From contig CP136490.1 in assembly GCA_032768795.1 (NCBI GenBank), positions 7,440,001-7,504,000 of the forward strand: 64,000 nt of DNA, given 5' to 3'. Below the pieces are notes generated by a model. That model saw nothing but the letters and a program-made list of their open reading frames with translations. It ran no database searches and was not told the origin of the DNA. Shown piece after piece: positions 20,013-31,331 of this stretch (positions are counted from its first letter, which is position 1; every line of letters starts with the position of its first letter). The stretch comes from Tremella fuciformis. Taxonomy: Eukaryota > Basidiomycota > Tremellomycetes > Tremellales > Tremellaceae. A program made the position numbers and the translations under genes.

Positions 20013-22689
20013 GATCAAGAACAAATACCCTTTGCCCCTGATAGGCGACGTAATCGACCAGATACGTGGATCGACCGTGTTTACCAAGTTAGACCTACGG
20101 GGTGCATACAACCTCGTCCGCATAGCGGAGGGGGATGAGTGGAAGACAGCCTTCCGCACACCCTTCGGACAATACGAGTACCTGGTCATGCCCTTCGGGC
20201 TCTGCAATGCACCAGGCTCGTTCCAGCTATTTATCAACCACGTCTTCCACGACCTACTCGACAAGTACGTGGCTGTATACCTCGACGATATATTGGTGTA
20301 CTCCAAGGATCTGGAACACCATACCCGCCACGTACAGGAAGTCCTGCGACGACTACGAGAGTATAAGCTATTCGCCAAACTCTCGAAATGCCAATTCCAC
20401 AGCAACGAGGTGGAGTTCCTGGGTTTCGTTCTTAACAAAAACGGCATCAAGATGGACCCAAAGAAGGTGGAGGCGGTACAGGACTGGCCCACGCCTACGA
20501 ACTTGAAGGAGACACAGTCGTTTGTAGGGTTCGCCAACTTCTACCGCAGATTCATCAGGAACTTTTCGGTAATAGCCAAATCCTTACACGACTTAACCAA
20601 GAAGGGAACGCCCTTCCAATGGGGACCCAAACAGCAGGACGCTTTCGATTCTCTCAAGCGAGCGATGACTACGGCTCCCGTACTCAGCCACTACGACCCA
20701 AATCTTCCCCTATTACTAGAAACGGACGCGTCGGACTACGCTCTGGGTGCGATCCTGTCACACACCTACCCAGATGGTACGACCAGACCCATCGCATATG
20801 CTTCTCGGAAGATGGATCCGGCAGAACTCAACTATCCAGTTCACGACAAGGAGTTCCTAGCCATCGTGTACGCATTCAAGAGTTGGCGACATTACCTCGA
20901 AGGTACCCGAGTACGAGTGGTCGTACTATCCGATCACAGAAGTCTAGAGTACTTCTTAACCACCAAGCAATTGACAAGGAGGCAAGCTAGATGGAGCGAG
21001 TACATGGCCGATTTCGACTTTGTCATCCAATATAGGCCAGGCAAACAAGCTACCAAGCCAGATGCCCTGTCCAGACGACCAGACTATCGACCTACGGACA
21101 CCAAAGCAACCACTTTGTCACCAGAACTCAACGCGCACAACTTCAAGGCGTTGCTTTCTTCAGCACAGTACCTGGCAACTAGGGTCGAATACAAGGACCC
21201 TATGGCTCAAGAAGACTTTAAAGGCGCCATGGATGTGCACGAACAACAAAAATACGTGGCTCTTACGAAGAGCCATCCCGAAGAATACAAACACAAGGAC
21301 GGCCTCTTCTACTACCATGACCTACCTATCGTGCCCGAGAAGCAACGAACCACGGTCCTCATATGGGCTCATAACCTACCGACGGCTGGCCACCCGGGGG
21401 TGGCTAAGACCACATCCAGGCTACTTGCAAGATTCTGGTGGCCGAGGATGCAACGAGACGTCAAAACATGGGTAAAGCATTGCGAAACGTGCCAAAAGAC
21501 CAAACATACCAACCAACTACAACCAGGATTACTGCTAGACATACCCGTGGCAGAGCGACCCTGGTCAACTGTATCTACCGACTACATCACCAAATTACCG
21601 GACTCCAAGGGCTATACCAACATCAGCGTCTGGGTAGACCAGCTAACGAAGGCGGCGATCTTTATACCTATCGACAAGCTCGACGCCCCTACCCTGGCGG
21701 AGGCGTTTCTTACGAAAGTCTACCCAAGAACGGGGTTACCAGACCGTATCATCTCGGACAGAGGAGCACAGTACGTGTCAGCTTTCTGGCGCACAGTCAC
21801 CAGTAAGCTTGGCTGTGACCTCAAGTTCTCTACCGCGTACCACCCACAAACGGATGGGCAAACCGAAATAGTCAACAAGTGGCTGGGCCAGTACCTACGC
21901 GTATATGCCAACTACGAACAGGACGACTGGTCCGTGCTGCTTCCTACAGCGGAATTTGTATACAACACCACGGTGCACGGAACCACCAGAATGACCCCCT
22001 ACGATGCTTGGTACGGCTACACCCCTAGGCAGAATATGACAGACCCATTGGGAAGTTCCTCGCACGAAAGCGAGGAGGGGGTGACGTATACACGCAGGAT
22101 ATTTGAAAGATTCAAGTACCTTCAAGAACAGATCAAGCACGCACGGGCACAGAACAAACAGCAATACGACCGTAAACGCCGGTTACAGACATTCAAAGTG
22201 GGCGACCTAGTCTTACTTTCTGCTCGAAACTACAAAGGAGCTAGGACATCAGCCAAGCTAGATAACCGGTGGTTAGGACCATTCAAGGTGGCAGCAAAGG
22301 TCAACGACAACGCATACAAGCTGCACCTCCCCGAGTCCTACAGGATCCACGACGTGATCAACGTGGAATACCTGAAGCCCTTCTACGCCTCAGAGGAAAC
22401 AAGTACTAGCCAGTCACAACCTACGCAGTCGCCCGTCAGCGACATAGTGTTAGATGACAACGGTTATACCTACGAGGCGATCCTTGACGAACGAATGGTC
22501 AAGGACAAACATGGGATTACCTCCAAACACTACCGTATCAAGTGGATAGGATGGCCTATCAGTGACAGTACATGGGAACCAGCGGCAGAGGTGGAAAGCG
22601 ACCCTGCCTTCACCACCATGTACGACGCCTACTCAAACTCGGAGAGCCAGAGTAGGAGAAAGAGATTCGTACCTAACAGGTACGCGTGA
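20013..22689 (+). pseudogene. Outer element RT-RNase H-integrase-chromodomain, 3' part of the split frame
   Basis: Resumes as IKNKYPLPLIGDVIDQIRG in the same frame as the part ending at 11101. RT active site VAVYLDDILVYS (about residues 945-956 of the joined frame), RNase H ETDASDYALG, integrase HHCC (H...H...CETCQKTK). The integrase catalytic triad D1382, D1441, E1477 has D-to-E spacing of exactly 35 residues. The C terminus carries a chromodomain (ILDERMVKDKHG, YRIKWIGWPISDSTWEP), which in this clade directs integration to marked chromatin. It ends at 22687-22689. All catalytic residues are present, so only the nested insertion breaks it. Confidence 0.92.
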
Positions 22690-22812
22690 GCGTACCTGTC
22701 AATAACCTACACTCGTTGTTCCAACTACGCGACGGTCATTACATGCAAGAGAACGCATAATTATGTACAACACGCCCCGGAAGAGGAAGGAAGCGCCAAC
22801 CTACAACACCTA

Positions 22813-23740
22813 CTACGCATCGTCATCGGCCTCGGCGTCCTCCTGATCGGTCGCCTCGTCGTCGGATGGGTCCGACTCCTGTGCATAGCCGCCGCGGCCT
22901 CTATACTTGGAATAGTCAACTGGCCTTTTGGGAGACCTGTGCTCCGTCTTGACCTGGAATCCGTCGACTATCTGCCAATTAGCAACCGTAAGTGACCAAA
23001 TATGCTAACGTACAAACAAGGCTCGCCCGACGTACCCCTTCCATCTCTTCTTGTCATGGGCGGTCATGCGGTCAGTAGACGACAGCTCGCTCCGTAGATC
23101 CTGCAGAGTCGAGCCCAGTTCCTGCCAGGCACTTTCGCGAACGGTGCCCCGAGGACGTTTGCCTAGGGCAAGACCGAGCTGGATGTCGCAAGAAACTCCA
23201 TGCTGGGAGTGACAACGCACGCAGCTGAGGTAAGCGTAGTTGGCAGGAACAAATCAGTACTTGCGAGGAAACTGCGCGGGACCCGCCTCCTTGGAGTACT
23301 ATAGCGGCCACGACACAAGGCTTGCCAGCCTTTTCGCAGGCATTACACTCTGGTAATGAGCCGTGTAATCGCGGAATAGACTCACTGTCGGCGGCCCTTA
23401 CGATCCTTAGCCGACCATCCCACGCTGCTATGAATGCCACGGCGGTGCGCATCACATGAGCTCGGTGCCGGCCAGCTTCATCAACCGACATCGCCGCTAA
23501 GGTCGAAGATAGCTGGTTGGAGAGATCCTACTAGTCAGCGAATACCGCTCAGTAACTGCCACGTACCGCCGCTCGATGCTTGGCCTGAGTGAGGGTCCCG
23601 TCAAAGCCGACATGTCGCGCTCGGTACGTTCTACCGTTGCCTATGCGGTATGTAGTCGAATCGTCGTTGGCATCGACGATGGCGTACGAGGCAGGAGGGG
23701 ATACAGACACGTCTGCGGCGGTGTAGATACGAGCAGGCAT
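22813..23740 (-). CDS. Antisense accessory gene of outer element: spliced zinc-cluster-like protein
   Basis: Convergent with the outer gag-pol (123 nt from its stop) and lying before the 3' LTR. Exons on the - strand: 23740-23567, 23527-23386, 23349-23265, 23224-23014, 22971-22813; they sum to 771 nt, 256 aa, ending at TAG 22813. Introns are 36-42 nt. The second is an in-frame 36-nt candidate, and the third uses GC-AG (CTC|GCAAGT). The product starts MPARIYTAADVSVSPPASYA and carries CNACEKAGKPC followed by CVRCHSQHGVSC, two CxxC clusters. It ends with an Arg/Gly patch and a very acidic tail (SDPSDDEATDQEDAEADDDA). Same position, orientation and cysteine layout as the inner element's gene, but little other similarity. 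Function unknown. Confidence 0.72.
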
Positions 23741-23940
23741 CGTTAACGTACTTGGCAAGTTGGGGTGTCGCTCGAGGATTCAAGAAAGAAGAGAGATGGA
23801 CGAAGAACGGGCGCCCAACCTGGCTGGTTCATATATTACCGCGCCCGTCACTGCACGCCCTACTCTGCAGTTCTCATGTCGACACCCTCACGACCGTCGT
23901 CAAGGAGACGCCCGTCGCTAGGCTCGGTCGCGACGCCCGA

Positions 23941-23959
23941 GGACAAAGGAGGAGGCGAC
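23941..23959 (+). other. Polypurine tract of outer element
   Basis: GGACAAAGGAGGAGGCGAC directly precedes the 3' LTR at 23960, as expected for plus-strand priming. Confidence 0.75.
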
Positions 23960-24157
23960 TGTAATGGAATACGTCATCACGGACATGTCCGTAGTAGCCG
24001 ACTACCCGTGAGAACTCTACATATACAGACTGAGAAGGAGAGGATACCTTCTTCGAAGAATGTATTATTCATCTGTCACCTGGTAACTCATCCTGGCATA
24101 TCAGTTGACCAGCAAGGCAGTCACTCACATACCAACTCGCGTTCACCGATCCCGACA
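23960..24157 (+). repeat. 3' LTR of outer element
   Basis: 198 bp, identical to 8283-8480 except T for C at 24106. Its right end abuts the 3' end of the first orphan paralogue. Confidence 0.93.
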
Positions 24158-25245
24158 CGGGGGCAGTGACGAGGGGAGGTCTCTCGCAACCGCGAATTGG
24201 GATGACTCGCTCTGAAGTAGATAATTCGTGATGCCTCGTACGGTCGGATCGGGCATGGGCTGAGAATCACATGCTCGCCGCATGTTCTCTTCACGGGGAG
24301 TTTTGATTGAATCGCCCATGGCCTTTAGTCGTGACCGAAACGTCGGACTGGTGTGCCTGGGGGAAATGTTCATGTATATGCTGTCCCATGGCGCGCTGCG
24401 AATGGTCACCTCTGCACATCAGCCACCTCGATCAATGGGGGACGTTGATCCGCACCTTCTTTTGACGGGTCCACCCCAATGACTCCGCCGGCGACCCCAA
24501 ATATATTCACCCAACTACCATGCAGGAAAGGCGCGGCAATGCGTGACATCTTGCCCGTCGACACAATGAAGCTTGTGCGTCCGCCTGTGACACGAAGCGG
24601 TTCCTCGACCCTCACGTCCGGCCGAATCGTCTCGTGAATCACCTGACTCTGACGGGCAAACCAGTTAGTGATCGAGGCGAGTCTAAAGAGCAGTGGCCCA
24701 ATCTCGTCTTCGGGTCTCATACTTTTGACATCTTCGCACAGTGCTGCGAGCTGCGGGTCCTGTGACAGCGGTATTTTCGCTATTGCTGCTGAAGCGTCTT
24801 GAGTGCTGCCCCCTGCTTCTCGAGCTAGGACTGGAGCTCTTCGATAGTCCATGCTACTCGGGGTATAACCAACTGAGATGCAGACAGGCGTCAACCTGAG
24901 AGAGCGGGCCCCGGTGCGCGTATCTCGCCTCGCGTGGAGACGCAAACCAGGCGCATATCGCCAGCCCGACTTGTCGTGAGTGATAGGTCCCGGAGTGAAA
25001 GTTATGCAGCTGCGTTCATGCATCATCGGCTGCCTCGCTGTCCCGACTGAGGTCGTTCCGTTTGACCCCTCAGTGTTGGTCGTGATATCGTTTTGGGGAC
25101 GACTATGCTGGTCAGCCCCACCAGGCAGCCCGGCGCCTTGCATGTCATCAGGACTGAGAGTCGAGTGCCCAACGCTCGAGTCGTTCCGGACCGAAGTGCT
25201 GGTCTCAGAAGGGCAGATTGTTGGATCGTCGTAGATGAAGGGCAT
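24158..25245 (-). CDS. Orphan tandem family, copy A (3' end disturbed by the retroelement)
   Basis: I do not recognise this family. The main exon runs from the Met at 25245 to about 24406, with a likely second exon in 24409-24158. Family motifs: CISVGYTPSSM (about 24890-24860), EDEIGPLLFRLASITNWFA, FIVSTGKMSRIAAP. The downstream segment FRSRLKAMGDSI...RRAC matches the C-terminal helical domain of copies B to D. After that point the frame stays open to the LTR and stops inside it at 24143. The native 3' end may therefore have been displaced by the insertion. It has a longer Ser/Thr/Gly-rich N terminus than its relatives and lacks their conserved GN(S/A)F motif, so it is the most diverged copy. 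It could be decaying. Confidence 0.55.
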
Positions 25246-25875
25246 CTTTGTTCGGAAGAGCCTTCAGATCAGCGCAAGCTGCTGTGTGTGCGAGAAATGG
25301 AAATGAGAGAATGCAGGTCTCAAGGCCGTTTGCCACCAGTCAGGCCTTCGTAGGCAGTACAGTAGATTCAAGAATGGTCTCGGCCTCCTTTGACATCTGA
25401 GCTTATGTGCTGAGCTGAAACTCGTAGTTGAGCTATGTGGAGCATTTACTATGAGCGCTCACACTAGCGAGGGTATGACCTCCCCCTACCTCGACTGAGA
25501 CACTTCGGCGATACGCGAAGGGACATCATTCCCGCTCTTAGTTCGACGGACGCCCTCTGCCGTCTACTGTACACACAACTGAGATGGGCCGCCACCAGTA
25601 GCTTGGTGCCGCATCTCGCAAAAGCTTTGATGCGAACCCCATGCATCCTAGATTGGGGTACTCAGTAGTGACGCAAAAGTCGAGCATAGCCACTTGATTA
25701 CGACAGTGCGAGTGGAGCACAAGCGTGGTCCGTGCGAATGAATTCATACATCGAGAGCTGGTGGACATGCAGAGATCGTCTGTCCAGGGCTGGGAGCGCT
25801 GTGCTAATAGGAGTCTAGAGACTGATACCCTCACGGGCAGATGACTACTTTGAAGGTATGAAATCGCTGCATCTT

Positions 25876-26902
25876 TTATGTCAGGCGGAGCGTGGACACG
25901 GTCGTAATCTCCAGCTTCCATCCGAGCCTCTTGCAGGCTCTCCGGGCCGTGGCTTCAACAATGCCTTCGCAGATGCGCAGATTATGATTAAACCCGTCCA
26001 AGGTCCAGTCGTCCGCCCTAAAATCTTGATATGCAATCCGGCGTCGGGACGAGAGAATTTTCCCGTAGTTGTCCATGAGTTCCCCCACCCACCGGGGTCT
26101 TTCCTTCGTTAAGACGGCCATCCCAGTGTCGTCGATGGCATAACTTCTGAAGCCGTCGGACAAATACTCTGCGGGTGGTACCTCCGACTCTGTGCGTCAA
26201 ATCCCTTTACTGACAAGAGTGGCATGACGCACGAGGGTCGTCCTCTGTTGGGTTTTTCAGCTGGCAAAGGGCGCCCGGCACGAGATATATGCTCGCTCCG
26301 GTCTGAGCGGTGCGCCTGTCGACTGGGGCTCTCAGACAAAGCACCGTGCCCGTCATTACGAACATCGCCTGTGACCTGGTCTCGATAGTATGTCTGCGGA
26401 CTCTGATCTCTCGGCTACCACTTTCAGATATGTCGGTCTCATGAATGCCCCGAGTTTGGCGCATAGCCCATCCATGAAAATGAGTGAGCGATGCGATCAA
26501 TGGGCGCATGCCGCTTTCTATTTTGGTTTTTGTGACAGCCTCGCGTAGCCTGTCTAGCACTGTGTCTCTTGCCAAAGGGAGACTGACCAAGGTGGGTGAA
26601 TCTCTGAAGCTTGTGGCTGACTCCTCACTGGCCTGTCGGGTCTGCGCGAAAGAGTTGCCCTTGAGACCCATGTGAGCTGGGACTGACCCGAATGACATGC
26701 ATTGGGGAACGAGCAAGTTGAGTTCAGATTCACCAGGCCCACCTGGTCCATGAACAGTAGCATGAACGAGCTCCAGGACAGGGCGGGAGTTCCAACCTCT
26801 GTGGTAGCTTTCGGAGCAACCGTACTCAAAAAAGAGGGCCGTAGGAGTGACGAGAAGAGAATCGCGCCAAGAGAATGTCGCATCGGGGGACGCAATGGAC
26901 AT
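25876..26902 (-). CDS. Orphan tandem family, copy B
   Basis: Two exons: 26902 to about 26215 and about 26180 to 25876, with the exact intron uncertain. N-terminal domain motifs are FFEYG, PVLELVHATVHGPGG, CMSFGSVPAHMGLKGNSF, IESGMRPLIASLTHFHGW, MFVMTGTVLCL and YLVPGALCQL. The C-terminal domain reads WVGELMDNYGKILSSRRR, DGFNHNLRICEGIVEATARR, and ends VSTLRLT. No signal peptide or membrane helix is apparent, so the product is probably intracellular. Paralogous with copies A, C and D in the same orientation. Function unknown. Confidence 0.65.
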
Positions 26903-27799
26903 TGTATGGAATGTCGACTCGTCGATCTGTCACTGGAGTGGCGGAAATGACCGTCCATAAATAAGGACGGTCGTTTCCTCGTCAAGTGGCCACCGCGATT
27001 CAGGTAGCAGCCGTCCTTTGTTTAGTCTGCGACGCGTTTGGCAGTCTCCTACATGAGGTCAGTCCGACTCCCCCATGATTCGTACAGGACAATTCACCGC
27101 TGTGGATTCCAGGGCAGTCTATTCAGTGTGGGGCCTGCGAGGAACGAGCATGACGTGTGGGACCGCCTTGTATACCTCTGTCCTGCAAGTTTTTGGCATC
27201 ACGCGATGTTCCCAAGATCTGAAGATTACACCCAGTTGTGCATCTTCCTGTAGGACAGGGATACGCGAACTTGGCGGTCCCATCCTGATCTACCTCCCCA
27301 GGCTCCCCATATGTACTTGGACCTTTGTGACGCATGTCCCGAGTATCAGGAGAAATTATGCTTACGAGTAGAGTTCAAACTGCCACACACCGATGTGCCA
27401 CTTCCGGTAGCACGGATCAAACACCTCGATAGCATATACCCATATCTCTCAAGAGAGCGAAATGCGATTGTGTATAAATGCTCCCACGTAGATTTGTCCT
27501 ACTGTCTGCTGTATCCGAATTGTCGGAAACGCTTAGAGCTTGACCGGGGCCCAATGGAAAAACCGAGTACATGCCAAATTGGCGCCCAGATCTAGTACAG
27601 AGTGACATGAATGTGCAGTACAAGCCCTATTCTCGTCGAGTGCTAGTTACTGACAAGCAAAGGTCTGTACCTTTGACCCATTCCATGCTCGATATCGCCA
27701 CAAGTTAGGAAGAGGCAAGTTAAAGGGCAGCGTCATTTGTCATGAAAGAGGCGGCGCAGCTGGATCTCAAGAGGGGAACGGATACGCCACATCCATCCA
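26903..27799. other. Spacer between orphan copies B and C
   Basis: Upstream region of copy B and downstream region of copy C. A + strand open frame at 27311-27595 (MYLDLCDACPEYQEK...) has no recognisable domain and no splice-supported extension, so I do not call it. Nothing else seen. Confidence 0.3.
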
Positions 27800-28838
27800 C
27801 TACTTGAGGGGGAGCGTGGATACAGATGAGAGGCACCAATGCCAATCGGGGTCTTCACCCTCACAGACTTCCCTTAGAGAGTCGATTATGATCTCTTGAA
27901 AGTGCAGCAAGCGCTTCTGAAAGCACGACAGGGACCAGCGATCGCTGTGTCGATCCTGCATGTTCGAACGCCTTCTTATCTGTGCTTGCAAGCGAGATTC
28001 GAAATTCCTGGACATCGCTTCCCAGCTTGGCGCTGGCGCTGATTCCCTCTTCTCGTCAGAATCTAATGAGGCGATTCGTGAGGCGGTTCTCGTTGAGTGA
28101 AAGGTGAAGCGCTGCTGCCCTGGAAAGATAGAAGCAGCTGCACGTCAGAGGCCCGCTCTCCCTACAGTGGCTCGGCTTACGCGTCTCGTCGAGGCTTCTA
28201 TCGTCCAGCTCGAGCCACGCTCCTGGCACTATACATTTGTAAACAGTTACCTGGCCATGACTTCCATCCTTGATTGGACGCGACTTCGCGCGAAGCATCA
28301 CGCCTGTTGTTGCGAATATGGAACGTGTATGGGGGTCACGCCCCATGTGGCTCGAGCAATCTCGACCGAGTGCGGTGTCTGGCGCAATTCTCTCGAAAGT
28401 GTCCAAATCTTGCAGTATAGACCAGCCGGCGATCGAGGCAAGGCCCCAGAGTAGTGGCCGAACATCGCTTGCAATCTCAGCGCTTGGTACCGCGTCGCGC
28501 AATCTGTCGAACCGCTCATAGTCAATCAACGGGAGGCTCTCGCCCATCGGTGGAGGTACGGAAGCCTTGCCCATCAACATTGAGGTGCGTGAAAAGGCAT
28601 TTCCCCGAGGACCCATGGAGGATGGGACCCAGCCGTACGACATATATCGCGGAGCGAGCACATTGAGCTCTCGGCCTCCGGGACGATTCACATCCGCATG
28701 GATGAGCTCAATGGCTGGTGTCCCCCGCCATGTTGCCGAATACACGGAGTACGGGCCAAAAGAGAAATAGATGTCTGTACCACTGAGCTCTGGCTCTTCG
28801 GAGCCCTGGTATGTCTTGTCACCGGATGTGGTCGACAT
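27800..28838 (-). CDS. Orphan tandem family, copy C
   Basis: Main exon from the Met at 28838 (MSTTSGDKTYQGSEEPELSG). It carries DIYFSFGPYSVYS, TPAIELIHADVNRPGG, YMSYGWVPSSMGPRGNAF, ASDVRPLLWGLASIAGW, IFATTGVMLRAKSRPI and CIVPGAWLEL. A downstream exon at 28015-27800 (FQKRLLHFQEIIIDSLREVC, ending SSVSTLPLK) matches the C-terminal domain of copies B and D, although the open frame of the first exon continues to 28056. The splice sites between them were not resolved. Best preserved N-terminal domain of the array. Function unknown. Confidence 0.62.
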
Positions 28839-29643
28839 TGAGCTGAGGCGCGAGTGTTGCCGTTGTCATATGCGAGAAATGCAGGAAGGGGACTTGTGGA
28901 GGTGTATGGACGCCAGCCATCGCCACCCGAGAGGCCCGACACTCGTTAGAAGGAAGCGGGGGCGCGCTCCTTTGATCCCTGGTCGACGATGCGTCTGACA
29001 CGCGTCATGATCAACCGAGGAGGCAGTATGTCTCGTGAACGAGCGTCCATACTCTCAGACTCGCCCGGTCAGACCGTCGAGCTTCCCTGAGGTCGAGGTG
29101 TGCGCCAATCAGGCTTCTGCCTCAATGTCATGACCTGGGGTCGCACCCAACACCTTAGGGGACCGAATTTGATCCTTGCTGGGCGTGACCGTCAAGATCG
29201 CTCTATTTGTTTGCCTCTTCAACGAGAAGGCTCTTAGCTCGGTCATGACTCAGCCCGAACGCGCTCCTTTGACGGACACCGCCTTCATTGCGTGGACGCC
29301 TCTTGACCTGAAGGCTCCAATGCCCATTCGCCCATCTTGCGACATGGGTCGTCCGGCTGGGCTATTTGACACCCTTGTCCGCAACCTTGATCACGTCCGG
29401 CAACGCAGAGCGCAGATGTCGAAGGCTTCATAGCGATACGTCGCAGTCGTGATCGGGAAGAGGCACGACAGTCGCGGGGCACGCTGTTTCAATGAGAGAT
29501 GTGGCGCCATCGGCTCGAGGAATGACGGCAGATTCCGCACTATTGCTCAATGGCTGACCCGTCACAGCGCATTGCTCGAGGCTCATGAAGGCCAGAGACT
29601 GTGGCGAGCCGCAAGAAAAAGTCAAAGACTGAGAGCTGTTGCA
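28839..29643. other. Spacer between orphan copies C and D
   Basis: A + strand frame at 29176-29433 (85 codons) begins with a hydrophobic stretch (VKIALFVCLF) but has no further support. Otherwise only the promoter side of copy C and the 3' side of copy D. Confidence 0.3.
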
Positions 29644-30765
29644 TCATACATTAAGGGATGTGAGATCGAGAGCAGAAACTTCTGATACCTTTCCATACCA
29701 TCCTGGCATTTCGTCGCAGGCGCGAGTCGTGGCGGATATGATGTCGCTCTCATACTCGCGCAGATGATGCCTGAAGTCGCGTAAAGTCCAGCCAGATTTG
29801 CCCAGGTCGATACTGTCCATCTGCTGCTTGGCGATGTGTACACCGAACCGCGAGGCGAAATCGTCCATGACATTCTGCGTCGCCCTTGTCTCCCAGCGAG
29901 CGATGCCCGCTTCTTTGCCCGAAGGGCACTGGTATACCCAAGTGCAGCTTTCGACCCCAGGGCGCATAGTCGTCTCTGCTTGTCAGTCAGTCATCCGGCC
30001 TCATTGGCAGTCGCAGAATAGCCACACACCCGCTTCGCCCGAAGCCGTAGCCTCACTAGTCTCACATATGGCCCCAGGGCTAATAAAGGTGTGGATCGTC
30101 TGCCCCTCGTCCCCGATTGGTCTAGAAGTTAGCTGGATCATTTTACCCGTCGTCGCAAAAATGGTTCGTGTGTTGTCGGTAAGCTGAATACCGCTTGAAC
30201 ATGGCTGGAGACTGATGTTCGAGGCCTTCATCGACTCCACCAGTCTTGCACTTTGGCTTGCACACCATTTGGCGTTGTCGGCAACGCCCTGAAGCAGGGG
30301 TCGTATATCATCTTCCAACTTCAGACTTCTAACGGCACCGCCTAACTTCTCAAGATGGGTAGCTTCCACAAGTGGCACGTCCCACGTGTCTGCATGGCGG
30401 CTTGGCCTCCCATCAATCAATCGGGAGAAGGAGTTGCCCTTGACTCCCAGATGCTGTGGCACGAACCCGAACGAGATGCACAGCGGGACCAGCGAGCCGA
30501 CTTCGAGACCCTGATTGCATTTCGCAGCGGTGTGGACCAGCTCGACGCAAGGCGATGATCGCCATGCTTTGCCACTCGTAGGCTCAGAGTGTGCTGTGAG
30601 TGGTCCAAGGCTGAAGAAAATATTGGTGGCGACGCACCCGGGCCCCTCAGAAAGATGAGGCATCGGGTAATCCAGGCTCAACGGCATAGTATCTGTCTGT
30701 GGATAATTAGCAGGCAACGTGTACATGGGCTGTTCCTCAGCGAAGAGAACCCTCAAGTCTGGCAC
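29644..30765 (-). CDS. Orphan tandem family, copy D
   Basis: The start at 30765 (MPDLRVLFAEEQPMYTLPA) is the first Met; Mets further in are possible. Family motifs: NIFFSLGPLTAHS, PCVELVHTAAKCNQG, CISFGFVPQHLGVKGNSF, LEDDIRPLLQGVADNAKWCA, IFATTGKMIQLTSRPI, FISPGAICET. An intron near 30060-29970 (donor GTGAGG, acceptor CTGACAAG) leads to the C-terminal domain with WETRATQNVMDDFASRFG, DFRHHLREYESDIISATTRA and SALDLTSLNV, ending at 29644. The two-domain layout matches copies B and C. Function unknown. Confidence 0.63.
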
Positions 30766-31331
30766 TTGGGGTCGAGGGGCTCAGGATATCCTTTGTCCTT
30801 CCTGTGATATACAACTTGCGACGTGCGACGAGTGAGACGGCCGCGAGGTCTTCGTGTCTCAGACCCTGGCCAGGCATGCCACGAGGAGTGTAACAGTAAG
30901 GACCTTTTGAGCACTCTTGTCTCAGATGAGGGAAGGGGCATCGGAAACGCGATTCTGGCTCTGACATCAGGACATAGCGCGGGGCTTGCGGTGCATTGCA
31001 GCTGTGGGTGTGCATTGTCAGGAATGTCCCTCCTGGGTTGTTGCTTGACCCGTGAATCATCTCTCAATGCCAAAACTCCTATGCTCAGCGTGGGTGGTAC
31101 GTGATGGCCGCCAGACTCGTTGCCTAGATTGAATGATCGGTCGTTCGTGCCCCGTTTGATGAGACGTAGCCAAGCGCCGTATAATAAATCGGAGTCGACT
31201 GCGTTTGCGAGTGTCGCCCATTTCACATTGTTGAGCGCGTGAGCCGGTGCAACCGGACACCTCGTCGATGATAATGAATAATGCGGAATGGATACGTTAT
31301 ATGGCTCCTCGCTGTTGCCACAACTCGCTTT
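30766..31331. other. Upstream region of orphan copy D
   Basis: A - strand frame (31226-30753) overlaps here but shows no domain and no similarity to the tandem family. I see no gene. The small DMAC1/Dmo2-like gene ends at 31332. Confidence 0.3.

Larger units (their letters stand above)
8283..24157 (+). mobile_element. Outer LTR retrotransposon, Ty3/gypsy chromovirus of Tf1/sushi type, interrupted by the inner element
   Basis: Flanked by two 198-bp LTRs (8283-8480, 23960-24157) that begin TGTAATGG and end CCCGACA, with one difference seen (C at 8429, T at 24106). Internal order: self-priming PBS, single Gag-Pol frame on the + strand, an antisense spliced gene, a purine-rich tract and the 3' LTR. 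Without the inner insertion (8906 bp plus a 5-bp duplication) the element would be about 6.96 kb. The flanking 5-mers CGGGC (8278-8282) and CGGGG (24158-24162) are an imperfect target duplication (4 of 5). The polyprotein is intact except for the nested insertion, so the element was probably active until that event. Confidence 0.93.

Noticed and set aside
8283..24157. Endogenous retrovirus with an envelope gene
   Set aside because: No envelope-like frame with signal peptide and membrane anchor exists; the extra genes are antisense CxxC proteins, so these are LTR retrotransposons.
27311..27595. 94-codon + frame between orphan copies B and C
   Set aside because: No family, no splice extension, no conserved neighbour; not enough to call a gene.
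30753..31226. 157-codon - strand frame upstream of orphan copy D as a fifth paralogue
   Set aside because: None of the family motifs (GN(S/A)F block, FATTG block, C-terminal domain) are present.
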